From assembly GCA_964293305.1 (NCBI GenBank), contig CAXYYO010000047.1:1-23610 (forward strand): a stretch of DNA of 23,610 nucleotides. Direction: 5' to 3'. The position numbers and the translations under genes are program-made. Source of the stretch: CALAGJ01 sp964293305 (GTDB taxonomy: Bacteria > Bacteroidota > Bacteroidia > Chitinophagales > Chitinophagaceae). Shown piece by piece: positions 14,543-23,184 of this stretch; position 1 is the stretch's first letter, and each line of letters begins with the position of its first letter. Under the pieces are notes generated by a model that was not told the origin of the DNA, ran no database searches, and saw only the letters and a list, made by a program, of their open reading frames with translations.

Positions 14543-15094
14543 TTACTTCTTTTTGAAAATTTTTTGTAAGGCCAACCAAATTTTTTGTTTTTCTGATTTA
14601 ATGAGGTCTGAAGTGCCATCTAAACTATCTAAATGTGGTGCAGTAAGATAAACAGTAGATCCATGTGGTTGCACTTGATAATTGGGCATGGCGAATGGGA
14701 GCTGCTGCTGCCAGATTTTTGACCCAAAAAATAGCGCTACTTCTGGTTTTAATTCATCTTGTATTATACGCCATTCCTGCTTTGTATTATTTTCATTTAC
14801 TAAAGCAATATCCCCCATATTTAAACCACAAGCACCAAGCATTTTAGTGAGTAACTCTAGGCTGTTATCCGCCAAGTAAGGATAATTTGAGGTGTGCACC
14901 AATACTACAATATGCTTTTTGTTTTCACCCAAAAAACGAATTGGAGTCTCTGTTGATGAAACTTTTTCCAGAGGTGCAATGGGTGATTCATTTGATGTAT
15001 TTTTTCCTTTGGAATGTTTTGTATGCCCTGGTATTACTAAGGAGTCTTTGTAAAAATCTACAAGCAATGATAGTGGTAATGTTTTTTTATGCAC
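14543..15094 (-). CDS. Uncharacterised protein upstream of rdgB
   Basis: 183-residue cytoplasmic protein that I do not recognise with confidence. Residues 1-58 are low-complexity and polar (Ser/Thr/Lys-rich, probably disordered). The rest is a compact alpha/beta domain: KKHIVVLVHTSNYPYL (strand, about 59-74), ELLTKMLGACGLNMGDIALVN (helix-strand), KPEVALFFGSKIW (strand-turn-helix) and a C-terminal amphipathic helix ending KIFKKK. The order strand - 'kML..cgl..dialvn' - 'lfFG' faintly recalls the uracil-DNA-glycosylase-like fold, shared with the DNA polymerase III psi subunit HolD, but no catalytic residues can be matched. It ends 2 nt before rdgB, which hints at a nucleotide or replication link. 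The start could also lie at a later codon because of the disordered N-terminus. Confidence 0.65.
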   Translation of the reverse strand: MHKKTLPLSLLVDFYKDSLVIPGHTKHSKGKNTSNESPIAPLEKVSSTETPIRFLGENKKHIVVLVHTSNYPYLADNSLELLTKMLGACGLNMGDIALVNENNTKQEWRIIQDELKPEVALFFGSKIWQQQLPFAMPNYQVQPHGSTVYLTAPHLDSLDGTSDLIKSEKQKIWLALQKIFKKK

Positions 15095-15115
15095 AGTTAG
15101 AAAAATAATGGTTGT

Positions 15116-15123
15116 TAGTTTTG
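15116..15123 (+). promoter_or_regulatory. Candidate -7 box of the branched-chain aminotransferase gene
   Basis: TAGTTTTG is a full match to TAnnTTTG and lies 37 nt before the ATG at 15161, in the short gap to the divergent gene. A second, weaker site tacctttc lies at about 15134-15141. No good -33 TTG is placed correctly. Confidence 0.4.
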
Positions 15124-15160
15124 TATTTCATTTTACCTTTCTTTGCAAAAATTCTATTTT

Positions 15161-16225
15161 ATGACAGATGTATTTGAGATAGCCGTTATTAAAACAGAAC
15201 GGAGCAAACTTAATGACCTAAACTTAGAAAATATACCCTTTGGAAAATATTTTACAGATCATATGCTGGAAGCTGACTTTGAAAATGGGGAATGGACAAA
15301 TGTCCAAATAAAACCTTACCAGCCTATATCATTATCACCAAGTTTAAGTGCATTGCATTACGGACAAAGTATTTTTGAAGGTATAAAAGCCTATAAAAAT
15401 AATGAAGGCGAAGCTGCCATATTTAGACCTTATGAAAACTGGAAAAGATTCAATCTTTCCGCCACAAGGATGAATATGCCAGAAGTACCTGAAGAAATTT
15501 TTATTGAAGGTATGAGGCAGCTCATTAGTTTAGATAGCAATTGGGTGCCTGCCCGCCCGGATCATTCCTTGTACATCCGTCCGTTTATGTTTGCATCTGA
15601 TGAACTGCTTGGTGTACGCCCATCTGAAAGTTATAAATTCATCATTATTTTAAGTCCTACCGGGCCTTATTATACTGCACCTATGAAGATTATGGTGGAA
15701 GAAACCTATACACGTGCATGCCCCGGTGGTGTTGGTTTTTCAAAGAATGCGGGAAACTATGGTGGCAGTATGCTTGCAGCTACAGAAGCAAAACAAAAAG
15801 GTTATGATCAGGTACTTTGGACGGATGCTTTTGAACACAAATGGTTGCAGGAAGTTGGTATGATGAATGTAGCATTTTTAATTGGAAATAAAGTAATAAC
15901 TCCATCATTAGAAGAAGGTACTATTTTGAAAGGAATTACTAGGGATAGTGCACTTACTCTTTTAGGTGATATGGGTATTGAAACGGAAGAAAGACCAATT
16001 AATATTGATGAAGTAGTAGCAGCATACGAAAATGGTAGTTTTAAGGAAATGTTTGGCTTAGGCACAGCCGCCACAGTAGCCATGATAAAAGAATTGTGTT
16101 ATAGAGATGTTGTTATGGAATTTAATCCGGAAAAATATACTGTAGCTCCTAAACTTCGTGCCATGATGAACGATATCAAAGAGGGTAAAGTAGCAGATAC
16201 ACATGGATGGATGTTTAAAATATAA
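15161..16225 (+). CDS. ilvE: Branched-chain amino acid aminotransferase
   Basis: 354-residue PLP enzyme (fold type IV) performing the last step of Val, Leu and Ile synthesis and the first of their breakdown. The Schiff-base lysine is K195 in GFSKNAGNYGGS; other landmarks are LSALHYGQSIFEGIKAY (substrate side), YIRPFMFASDELLGV and LQEVGMMNVAFL with the conserved Glu, then FGLGTAATVAMI near the phosphate site. The pattern and length match the longer IlvE/BCAT class common in Bacteroidota and eukaryotes. Start set at the ATG at 15161; a possible codon six residues upstream is less likely because MTDVFEIAV is the natural beginning. It is a single-gene unit with its own promoter candidate and a strong terminator. 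Confidence 0.95.
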   Translation: MTDVFEIAVIKTERSKLNDLNLENIPFGKYFTDHMLEADFENGEWTNVQIKPYQPISLSPSLSALHYGQSIFEGIKAYKNNEGEAAIFRPYENWKRFNLSATRMNMPEVPEEIFIEGMRQLISLDSNWVPARPDHSLYIRPFMFASDELLGVRPSESYKFIIILSPTGPYYTAPMKIMVEETYTRACPGGVGFSKNAGNYGGSMLAATEAKQKGYDQVLWTDAFEHKWLQEVGMMNVAFLIGNKVITPSLEEGTILKGITRDSALTLLGDMGIETEERPINIDEVVAAYENGSFKEMFGLGTAATVAMIKELCYRDVVMEFNPEKYTVAPKLRAMMNDIKEGKVADTHGWMFKI

Positions 16226-16274
16226 ATGTTAATCTGTCGTTTCTACAGATACTACATGGAAATATTATGTTCTT

Positions 16275-16313
16275 AAAAAGAGGCTGCCCTATTTTGGCTG
16301 CCTCTTTTCTTTT
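16275..16313 (+). terminator. Intrinsic terminator after ilvE
   Basis: aaaagaggc (16276-16284) and gcctctttt (16300-16308) form a perfect 9-bp stem, with a further gcc/ggc pairing inside, followed by cttttt-like T-rich sequence. It sits 50 nt after the ilvE stop. Confidence 0.78.
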
Positions 16314-16537
16314 AACTCAGAGATTGCAAATGATATTAATTACAAAGCTTAAATGCAGCACACATAAGCATTTGAGAAAAATTTTTGATTTTAAATTAGA
16401 TTACTTTTTCTTCAGCCAAAAATCAACCTCAAGCACGGACCTATATTGCCTTCCAACTTTTCATTAGAAAGTCAACTGCAATATCTGAGTTAAATGACTA
16501 CCATACAAGATTGGATATAGCATTTTAAAAATTCAAA
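16314..16537. other. A+T-rich intergenic stretch before pbpC, nothing firm seen
   Basis: With the ilvE terminator before it, the gap between ilvE and pbpC exceeds 300 bp. I see no gene-like sequence. aaatgc (16351-16356) is inverted against gcattt (16368-16373), and a -7-like tactttttc near 16401 is too degenerate to call. Confidence 0.4.
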
Positions 16538-16570
16538 TTGATTAAAAATTCTTCTGATATTTTTGAGGTG

Positions 16571-18970
16571 ATGGATAGCAGCAATATCTATTTCAATTTA
16601 AAAAAAAATATTTTAAGCAACTTTCCAATTCTCACCATTGTTGTTGTAATTTGCCTATTCATCTCTTCCATACATGGGCCATTATTTAGAAAACCGGTAA
16701 GTCTTGTTATAAATGATAAATCGGGCCAATTACTCAATGCGGGCATAGCTTCTGATGGACAGTGGAGATTTCCTGAAAGGAAAAATACTCCGGAAAAATT
16801 TGATGCCTGTATTACTAGTTTTGAGGACAAAAGATTCTGGTATCATATAGGTGTAGATCCATTTGCTTTTTGCAGAGCCATGGTGCAGAATATCAAAAAT
16901 AAATCTGTAGTAAGTGGTGGAAGCACCATAACCATGCAAGTTATACGTCTTAGCCGTAAGCCTACGAATCGAACCATATATGCGAAGTGTATTGAAATAG
17001 CTTTAGCACTAAGAATAGAGTGTACCTACAGTAAAAATGAAATACTTGGTTTATATGCATCTCATGCTCCATTTGGTGCTAATGTAGTTGGGCTGGATGC
17101 CGCCGCTTGGAGGTATTATGGACAGAAGGCTGAAGAGCTAAGTTGGGGCCAGATGGCTGCCCTTGCCGTATTGCCAAATGCGCCATCCTTAGTGCACCCC
17201 GGAAAACATAGCGAAGCCTTATTGACAAAAAGAAACCGTGTAATACAAAAGCTTCTAGAAAAAAATATTATTGATATAGAAACAGCACAGTTGGCCATGT
17301 ATGAGCCATTACCCGGTGCACCATTACCGCTTCCACAGGAAGCTCCACATGTGTTTCAGTATTACAAAAATCTTTCAGCAAAAAATGAAATTGATGGAGA
17401 CCATATCATAGAAACTACGATAGATGTACAACTTCAAAAAAGGCTTTGTAATATTACAAAACAACACCAGCAAAATCTAAGTGGCAATGGTATTCAAAAC
17501 ATAGCTGCTATGATAATGGAAATAGAAACTGGTGATGTAATTGCTTATAGTGGAAATGTATATGAACCTACAGACAGTAGCTTGCAAAGTCATGTGGATG
17601 TGCTTCAAAGCAGCCGTAGCCCTGGCAGTACATTAAAACCATTGCTATATGCAGCCATGCTTAGTGATGGTGTCATTTTACCCAATCAACTTATTCCGGA
17701 TATACCCACACAACTCAATGGATACACACCTCAAAATTTTGATTTAGGATATGATGGTGCAGTGCCGGCACACAGAGCATTGGCACGTAGTTTAAATATT
17801 CCTGCCATAAAAATGCTCCAGCAATATCGGTATCCACGTTTTTATGATATGCTTCATCAATATGGATTTTCTACCCTTCTTAAACCAGCAGATCATTATG
17901 GTATGAGCCTCATACTTGGTGGTTGCGAAATAAAGCCATTCGAACTCTGTGGTGTATATGCTTCTATGGCAAGAATGTATTTACACCAACAGGATGATAA
18001 AGGCAAATGGAATGATAAAAGATGGTTTATGCCCAGACTTTCTACAATGCAAAAGAAAAAGGAAACACAGATATTTGCAAATAGCCAATTGTTTAGCTAT
18101 ACAGCACTCTGGCAAACTTTTTCCGCTATGAATGAAGTAATGCGACCAGGAGAAGAAGGGCTATGGACATCTTTTCAAAGTGCACAGAAAATTGCTTGGA
18201 AAACAGGCACTAGCTTTGGTTTCAGAGATGGTTGGGCTCTAGGATTTAATACAAAATATGCCATAGTAGTATGGACAGGAAATACAAGCGGAGAAGGCAG
18301 ACCAGGCCTTACAGGTATATCCACCGCAGCACCTGTGCTTTTTGAATTATTTAGATTACTACCTCCCACACCTTGGTTTGATGCTCCAAAATATGATATA
18401 GCATATATCAATGAGTGTAAGGAAACGGGTTTCAAAGCAGGCCCATTTTGTAATAATATTATTTCAAGTCAGGTGAGTGAACTTGCTTTGCAAAAAACTG
18501 CCATTTGCCCCTGGCACAGAGTTATCAATATGGATCCTTCGGATACATATAGGGTTACAGAAAATTGTATGAGCCCTTCTGAAATGCATCATAACAACTG
18601 GCTCATAATGCCACCCACTATTGAATATTATTACAAACAAAAACATCCCGGTTACAAAACATTGCCACCATACATGGCTGGCTGCATACAAGAAAATATT
18701 AGATCACTCGATATCATTTATCCTGATAATGGTGCAAGAATTTTTATACCCGTTGAATTAAGTGGTGATGAAGGTGCTACCATATTTAAAGCAACCAGCA
18801 GAAGCAGTACAGATAAATTATTCTGGCATGTTGACAATGAATTTATTGGAACTACGGAAGGTTTTCATCAGATGGAAATACATCCTGCATTGGGGCCACA
18901 TAAACTTACAGTTGTAAACTTAGAAGGGGTATCAGTTAGCAAAAGTTTTGTTGTAATTGGTAAAGAATAG
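16571..18970 (+). CDS. pbpC: Penicillin-binding protein 1C (glycosyltransferase/transpeptidase)
   Basis: About 800-residue bifunctional cell-wall synthase anchored by one N-terminal membrane helix (ILTIVVVICLFISSI). Counting from a TTG at 16538: the glycosyltransferase domain shows the catalytic E96 in SFEDKRFWYHIGVD and GGSTITMQV (127-135); the transpeptidase domain shows S364-T-L-K367 (SPGSTLKP), S418-L-N420 and WKTGTSFGFRDGWALGF near 550. A C-terminal beta domain (about 715-810, DIIYPDNGARIFIP onward) is the BiPBP_C module typical of PBP1C. Start chosen at the ATG at 16571 (12th codon of the longer frame), which leaves a short cytoplasmic tail. All catalytic residues are present. The large alpha-2-macroglobulin-like protein often encoded beside pbpC is not adjacent here. 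Confidence 0.93.
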   Translation: MDSSNIYFNLKKNILSNFPILTIVVVICLFISSIHGPLFRKPVSLVINDKSGQLLNAGIASDGQWRFPERKNTPEKFDACITSFEDKRFWYHIGVDPFAFCRAMVQNIKNKSVVSGGSTITMQVIRLSRKPTNRTIYAKCIEIALALRIECTYSKNEILGLYASHAPFGANVVGLDAAAWRYYGQKAEELSWGQMAALAVLPNAPSLVHPGKHSEALLTKRNRVIQKLLEKNIIDIETAQLAMYEPLPGAPLPLPQEAPHVFQYYKNLSAKNEIDGDHIIETTIDVQLQKRLCNITKQHQQNLSGNGIQNIAAMIMEIETGDVIAYSGNVYEPTDSSLQSHVDVLQSSRSPGSTLKPLLYAAMLSDGVILPNQLIPDIPTQLNGYTPQNFDLGYDGAVPAHRALARSLNIPAIKMLQQYRYPRFYDMLHQYGFSTLLKPADHYGMSLILGGCEIKPFELCGVYASMARMYLHQQDDKGKWNDKRWFMPRLSTMQKKKETQIFANSQLFSYTALWQTFSAMNEVMRPGEEGLWTSFQSAQKIAWKTGTSFGFRDGWALGFNTKYAIVVWTGNTSGEGRPGLTGISTAAPVLFELFRLLPPTPWFDAPKYDIAYINECKETGFKAGPFCNNIISSQVSELALQKTAICPWHRVINMDPSDTYRVTENCMSPSEMHHNNWLIMPPTIEYYYKQKHPGYKTLPPYMAGCIQENIRSLDIIYPDNGARIFIPVELSGDEGATIFKATSRSSTDKLFWHVDNEFIGTTEGFHQMEIHPALGPHKLTVVNLEGVSVSKSFVVIGKE

Positions 18971-19064
18971 AACAATCTACCACCAATAAATTATTATTTT
19001 TCCCCTGCGGGTAATGAATAGCATTGTCCGGATTAAATGGGTGAAAACGAAAAACACTAACACC

Positions 19065-19080
19065 TATTTTCAAGAAAATA
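19065..19080. terminator. Possible bidirectional terminator between pbpC and tilS
   Basis: tattttc and gaaaata form a 7-bp A+T-rich stem with an aa loop, and acctat / ataggt (19062-19067 and 19090-19095) form partly overlapping outer arms. It lies between two convergent genes. The stem is weak in G+C, so function is uncertain. Confidence 0.3.
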
Positions 19081-19108
19081 AATAATGTTGATAGGTATCC
19101 TCTACTCT

Positions 19109-20443
19109 TTATTCTGGTATCCATTTGAGCTGTAGCATGGTCTCCGTATTTTCTATTATTCTACACCTGTTGTCTATGCGTAAACCCACCACCCAAATTA
19201 TCTTTTTATCAGCTTCCAATACCATCACTTTTTCCTTCGCCGTGGCAGAGAGTTTTAGGTCAATTAAAAAGCGATTGATTTTTTTCTTTTTATTCATTCC
19301 CAGTGGGTAAAAATAATCACCCGTTTTCCAAGGCCTGAGTATCAATGGAAAACTGATATACTTCATATCTACACATGCAGTTAATCTGTCTGCTTGCACA
19401 ATTTGTGTTGCTTGTTTTTGCTTTATTTCCAGCTTACCTGCAATGGTTTCTATTAGTTCCTCCTTATTTTCAATCAATATATGATCAGCTGCTTTAGATT
19501 GTAGGGAAGCTATAATCAACCACTTCCTATTTCTAAATATTCTATATGTGGCGGATGCTGTATAAGCACCATTATGTGCATGGCAAAGATGAAGTACGTC
19601 CTGCACCTGCCCTGCATTAAAGCCATAGGGTTGTATTATTTCCCAAACTATAGTAGCCAATGGTTTTGATTGTAATAAAAGTAAAACGGGAATATGCATT
19701 TCACTGCCCTTTGCTATGCATAACTTTTTTAGATGGATGTAAAGCGCCTGTTGATAGAGGGCGTATGCGTCCTGTAAATGGGTAATACTTTGATAAATAT
19801 TTTTTGAAGCCTGTGGCAATTTTTCTGCAAGGAGAGGTAGTACTTTATTTCTTATAAAATTTCTGGTGTAAGTGTCTTTTGAATTGCTGCTGTCTTCAAT
19901 CCATATTATATTTTTTTCTATGGCATAAGCCAATAATTCATCTCGATATACCGGCAATAATGGCCGTATAATTGTGCCTTGAATATAGGGTATGCCCAAT
20001 AAACCTTTTAAACCTGTACCACGGCTTGCATTTATAAGAAAAGTTTCTACTGCATCATCTGCATGATGGCCTGTGGCTACATAGCTATTTGCTGTTGACT
20101 TTGCCATTTCGTGAAACCAGTTATACCTTATTTCCCTTGCAGCTTCTTGTATGGATATTTTATGCGTAATGCTATATTCTTCGGTATTTGCATGCAGCAC
20201 ATCAATTGGAATCTTCAAATCTTGGCAGATGGAGCGTACAAAATTTTCATCCCTATTACTTTCATCCGCTCTCAAATGAAAGTTACAATGCAATGCTGTT
20301 ATATTAAAACCCGCATGATGAAGTAAATGCAGCAGCACTGTGCTATCCAATCCACCACTACAAGCCATATATACCATGTTTTCCTTTTTTAGAAAAGGAA
20401 ATTGTATGGATAAGTGGTGATGAAATTTTTCTTGCAATGTCAT
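19109..20443 (-). CDS. tilS: tRNA(Ile)-lysidine synthase
   Basis: 444-residue ATP-dependent enzyme that modifies C34 of the AUA-reading tRNA-Ile to lysidine, an essential step. The N-type PP-loop is S29-GGLDS34 (ACSGGLDSTVLLHLL); further landmarks are ALHCNFHLRADESNRDENFV, ATGHHADDAVETFLINASRG and GLKGLLGIPY, then IWIEDSSNSKDTYTRNFIR. The C-terminal substrate-binding domain includes RPWKTGDYFYPLGM, a Lys run (KKKKINRFLIDLKLS) and IIWVVGLRIDNR. The length with full C-terminal domain is usual for Bacteroidota. It lies 155 bp downstream of glnS on the same strand, giving two tRNA-function genes in a row; no clear promoter was found in that gap. Confidence 0.96.
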   Translation of the reverse strand: MTLQEKFHHHLSIQFPFLKKENMVYMACSGGLDSTVLLHLLHHAGFNITALHCNFHLRADESNRDENFVRSICQDLKIPIDVLHANTEEYSITHKISIQEAAREIRYNWFHEMAKSTANSYVATGHHADDAVETFLINASRGTGLKGLLGIPYIQGTIIRPLLPVYRDELLAYAIEKNIIWIEDSSNSKDTYTRNFIRNKVLPLLAEKLPQASKNIYQSITHLQDAYALYQQALYIHLKKLCIAKGSEMHIPVLLLLQSKPLATIVWEIIQPYGFNAGQVQDVLHLCHAHNGAYTASATYRIFRNRKWLIIASLQSKAADHILIENKEELIETIAGKLEIKQKQATQIVQADRLTACVDMKYISFPLILRPWKTGDYFYPLGMNKKKKINRFLIDLKLSATAKEKVMVLEADKKIIWVVGLRIDNRCRIIENTETMLQLKWIPE

Positions 20444-20598
20444 TTTTAAAAAAATTGCTTGTTTGGTTTTGCATCAATTTGTAATGCAAGCATTCCTAGT
20501 GGCCATACATTCCCCGAAGGGATAAAACTTAAAATAAAATTACAATCTGTATTTTCTTTTGTCTTTGTTATAGCATGCCAATCAAATGAAATCGCCCT

Positions 20599-22257
20599 TT
20601 ATTTCTGTTGTTCTTTTGCCCAGTTATCTTTGAGCGTTACGGTTCTGTTGAAAATGAGTTTGTCTTTTGTGGCATCCTCATCCAAACAAAAATAACCCTT
20701 ACGCAAAAATTGAAATGCTTCACCAGGTTGTGCATTGCCCAAGGCAGTTTCTGCATATGCTGCTGGTATTATTTCTAGACTTTTTGGGTTGATGTAATCT
20801 TTAAAATCCCCTTCAACATCATCTAAAGACGGCACAGTAAATAGGCGGTCGTATAACCTTAATTCCACAGGTATTGCATGTGCAGCACTTACCCAATGTA
20901 GGGTGGCTTTTACCTGTATGCCACTAGTATCTGCACCACTTTTACTCTCTGGTATATAGGTACAATGTAATGCTATAATTTTTCCATCATTATCTTTTAT
21001 TACTTCGTCACATTTTATGATGAAAGCACTTTTTAACCTTACCATTTGGCCCGGAGATAGTCTAAAATATTTCTTAGGGGGTTGCTCCATAAAATCTTCT
21101 CTTTCTATCCACAGTTCTTTTGTAAATGCAAGCTGGCGGTGTGCAGAATTGGGATCTTCAGGATTATTTTCAGAACTAAGTAAAATTTCATCTCCTTCAA
21201 AATTTGTAATTACAACTTTTATGGCATCAAGCACTACCATTCTGCGCAGCGCCGTTTTATTCAACTCTTCTCGTACAAAAAATTCCAATACACCAATGTC
21301 CACCATATTGTCCCTTTTGCCTATGCCGATACGATCGCAAAATGCACGCACACTGGCCGCTGTAAATCCCCTTCTACGTATGCCGCTGACGGTGGGCATG
21401 CGTGGATCGTTCCAGCCACTTACATGTTTTTCATTAACCAACTGAAGCAGCTTTCTTTTACTCATTACCGTGTAGCTGATATTTCTTCTTGCAAACTCAT
21501 ATTGCTTAGAAGGAAATAGGTTTAACTCCTGAATAAACCAATCATATACTTCCCTATGTGGCACAAACTCCATAGTGCATATAGAATGTGTAATACCTTC
21601 TATGCTATCACTTTGTCCATGTGCAAAATCATACATAGGATAGATACACCATGCATCTCCACTGCGGTGATGGTGTGCATGTTTAATGCGATAAATAATG
21701 GGGTCTCGCATCAGCATATTGCTACTGGTCATATCAATTTTTGCCCGCAGTACTTTTGCCCCATCAAGATAGGCGCCACTACGCATAGCTTCAAACAATT
21801 CAAGATTTTCCTCCACAGTGCGATTGGCAAATTCATTTCTTACTCCGGCGGTGGTAGGTGTGCCCTTTTGCATGGCAATATCAGCACTTATACTATCATC
21901 CACATAAGCTTTGCCATTTTTTATAAGTGTGATGGCATATTGGTATAATTGATCAAAATAATCGCTGGCATAGCGTTCTTCATCCCATTCAAATCCAAGC
22001 CAACGCACATCGTTTTTTATGCTCTCTACATATTCCGTTTCCTCTGTAGCAGGATTGGTATCATCAAACCGGAGATTGGTAACGCCATTGTATTTAGCAG
22101 CCACACCAAAGTTGAGACAAATACTACTGGCATGCCCCAAATGCAGATAACCATTTGGCTCCGGTGGAAAGCGGGTTCTTATTTTCGTATGCTTACCTGC
22201 CGATAAATCCGATTCAATAATTTCTTCAATAAAATTGAGGCTGCGTTCTTCACTCAT
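20599..22257 (-). CDS. glnS: Glutaminyl-tRNA synthetase
   Basis: 552-residue class I synthetase charging tRNA-Gln. The catalytic domain has RFPPEPNGYLHLGHASS, with the HIGH motif as HLGH (39-42), FDDTNPATEE, and the KMSKS motif as VMSKRK (about 260). The C-terminal beta-barrel anticodon domain follows (about 330-550) with IWIEREDFMEQPPKKYFRL and FQFLRKGYFCLDEDA near the end. The PEPNGYLHLGHA form and the two-barrel C-terminus distinguish it from bacterial GltX, so the organism makes Gln-tRNA directly. Start chosen at the ATG at 22257 (MSEERSLNFIEEII); a TTG seven codons upstream overlaps the promoter-like box and is unlikely. Confidence 0.97.
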   Translation of the reverse strand: MSEERSLNFIEEIIESDLSAGKHTKIRTRFPPEPNGYLHLGHASSICLNFGVAAKYNGVTNLRFDDTNPATEETEYVESIKNDVRWLGFEWDEERYASDYFDQLYQYAITLIKNGKAYVDDSISADIAMQKGTPTTAGVRNEFANRTVEENLELFEAMRSGAYLDGAKVLRAKIDMTSSNMLMRDPIIYRIKHAHHHRSGDAWCIYPMYDFAHGQSDSIEGITHSICTMEFVPHREVYDWFIQELNLFPSKQYEFARRNISYTVMSKRKLLQLVNEKHVSGWNDPRMPTVSGIRRRGFTAASVRAFCDRIGIGKRDNMVDIGVLEFFVREELNKTALRRMVVLDAIKVVITNFEGDEILLSSENNPEDPNSAHRQLAFTKELWIEREDFMEQPPKKYFRLSPGQMVRLKSAFIIKCDEVIKDNDGKIIALHCTYIPESKSGADTSGIQVKATLHWVSAAHAIPVELRLYDRLFTVPSLDDVEGDFKDYINPKSLEIIPAAYAETALGNAQPGEAFQFLRKGYFCLDEDATKDKLIFNRTVTLKDNWAKEQQK

Positions 22258-22275
22258 AATAATCTTTTGCGGCAG

Positions 22276-22283
22276 CAAATGTA
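22276..22283 (-). promoter_or_regulatory. Candidate -7 box of glnS
   Basis: On the minus strand TACATTTG fully matches TAnnTTTG, about 18 nt before the glnS ATG. This supports the ATG at 22257 rather than the upstream TTG, which falls inside this box. A -33 TTG is not evident. Confidence 0.45.
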
Positions 22284-22350
22284 AAGAAAGTGAAGGTTGA
22301 TATTATGGAAAACATTGAATGAACAAGGCCATGAATGGAATTGGATTTTG

Positions 22351-22367
22351 CTTCAATCTAATTGAAG
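22351..22367. repeat. Small inverted repeat between glnS and the outer-membrane gene
   Basis: cttcaat / attgaag, a perfect 7-bp stem with a cta loop. No T-tract follows on either strand. It could mark the end of the outer-membrane operon on the minus strand or be a regulatory site of glnS. Confidence 0.3.
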
Positions 22368-22455
22368 TTGTCAAAGGATGGGAGTAAATAAAAAGGATAA
22401 GAAACCTTTGTTATGTGAATTTGCTATTTGTAGAAGATTATAATTCTAACACAAT

Positions 22456-23181
22456 TTAGAAAAAATAAACAAGGCCCAAACCAAAAGCATTTACCTTATT
22501 TCTAAATCTTGTAACTTCTGTACCATCTGGTGCCGTTTGTTTGATTGTTGTGGTTTGGTATTCGTTAAATAGAAACTGATAAATACCTTTTACAGCAATT
22601 TGATCACTAAATTGATATCGTAGATAAAATTCTGAATTAAGTGTGCCTAAATCATTGTCGCCGGTTAGCAATAAATTAAAAGGATATGGTTTTGCAATTG
22701 GTTCTGCTGTAAGAGTGCCCTCACTTTGAAGTGTAGCCGCAGACTTGCTGCCAATAGTAAATCCAATTATATCAATGTTTAGACCGGCATATAAAGTTGG
22801 AGTGATATGATATCCTGCATTACCACTTAGGTTGATAGATGTAGAAAATGGTTTTTGCACTGTAAGTGTATCCCAAAACCAAGTTTTTTGACCTGCCAAC
22901 ACAATGTAAAAAGGCGTTGTATTGGTGCGGGCTAATTTGGCAGGGGCAGTTGTATAATTTCTGTTTTCGCCACCAAATAAAGTTAATCTTGCTCCTAAAC
23001 CTAATTCTAATTTTTTGGATTTTCCAATCCCCCAATTATACACCCACGATGCTGAAAGGGCAGATTGTTTAGATGCAATTGTTCCACTTATATCTAACCA
23101 TTCAGTTTTGGAATGTTGCGATTGCTGTGCTTGAACAAAAAATGGTAATAAAAAACAAAGGATAGCTATATAAACCTTCAT
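22456..23181 (-). CDS. Secreted outer-membrane beta-barrel-like protein
   Basis: 241 residues with a clear signal peptide (MKVYIAILCFLLPFFVQA, cleavage probably before QQSQ). The mature part alternates polar and hydrophobic residues in strands, e.g. SALSASWVYNWGIG, KLELGLGARLTLFGG, TSINLSGNAGYHITPTLYAGLNIDIIGFTIG, SEFYLRYQFSDQIAVKGIYQFLF, and it ends NAFGLGLVYFF with the terminal Phe typical of outer-membrane barrels. About eight to ten strands are plausible. No TonB box or enzyme motif. It starts 3 nt after the DoxX-like gene on the same strand, so both are probably one transcript. Specific function unknown. Confidence 0.75.
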   Translation of the reverse strand: MKVYIAILCFLLPFFVQAQQSQHSKTEWLDISGTIASKQSALSASWVYNWGIGKSKKLELGLGARLTLFGGENRNYTTAPAKLARTNTTPFYIVLAGQKTWFWDTLTVQKPFSTSINLSGNAGYHITPTLYAGLNIDIIGFTIGSKSAATLQSEGTLTAEPIAKPYPFNLLLTGDNDLGTLNSEFYLRYQFSDQIAVKGIYQFLFNEYQTTTIKQTAPDGTEVTRFRNKVNAFGLGLVYFF

Positions 23182-23184
23182 ACA

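Noticed and set aside
16267..16467. Plus-strand open frame of 66 codons after ilvE
   Set aside because: Its first codons cover the ilvE terminator hairpin; no family pattern.
18175..18435. Minus-strand open frame of 86 codons inside pbpC
   Set aside because: Antisense to the transpeptidase KTG region, which is strongly conserved on the plus strand.
21017..21445. Plus-strand open frame of 142 codons inside glnS
   Set aside because: Fully antisense to the conserved glnS catalytic region; Ser/Thr/Leu-rich shadow.
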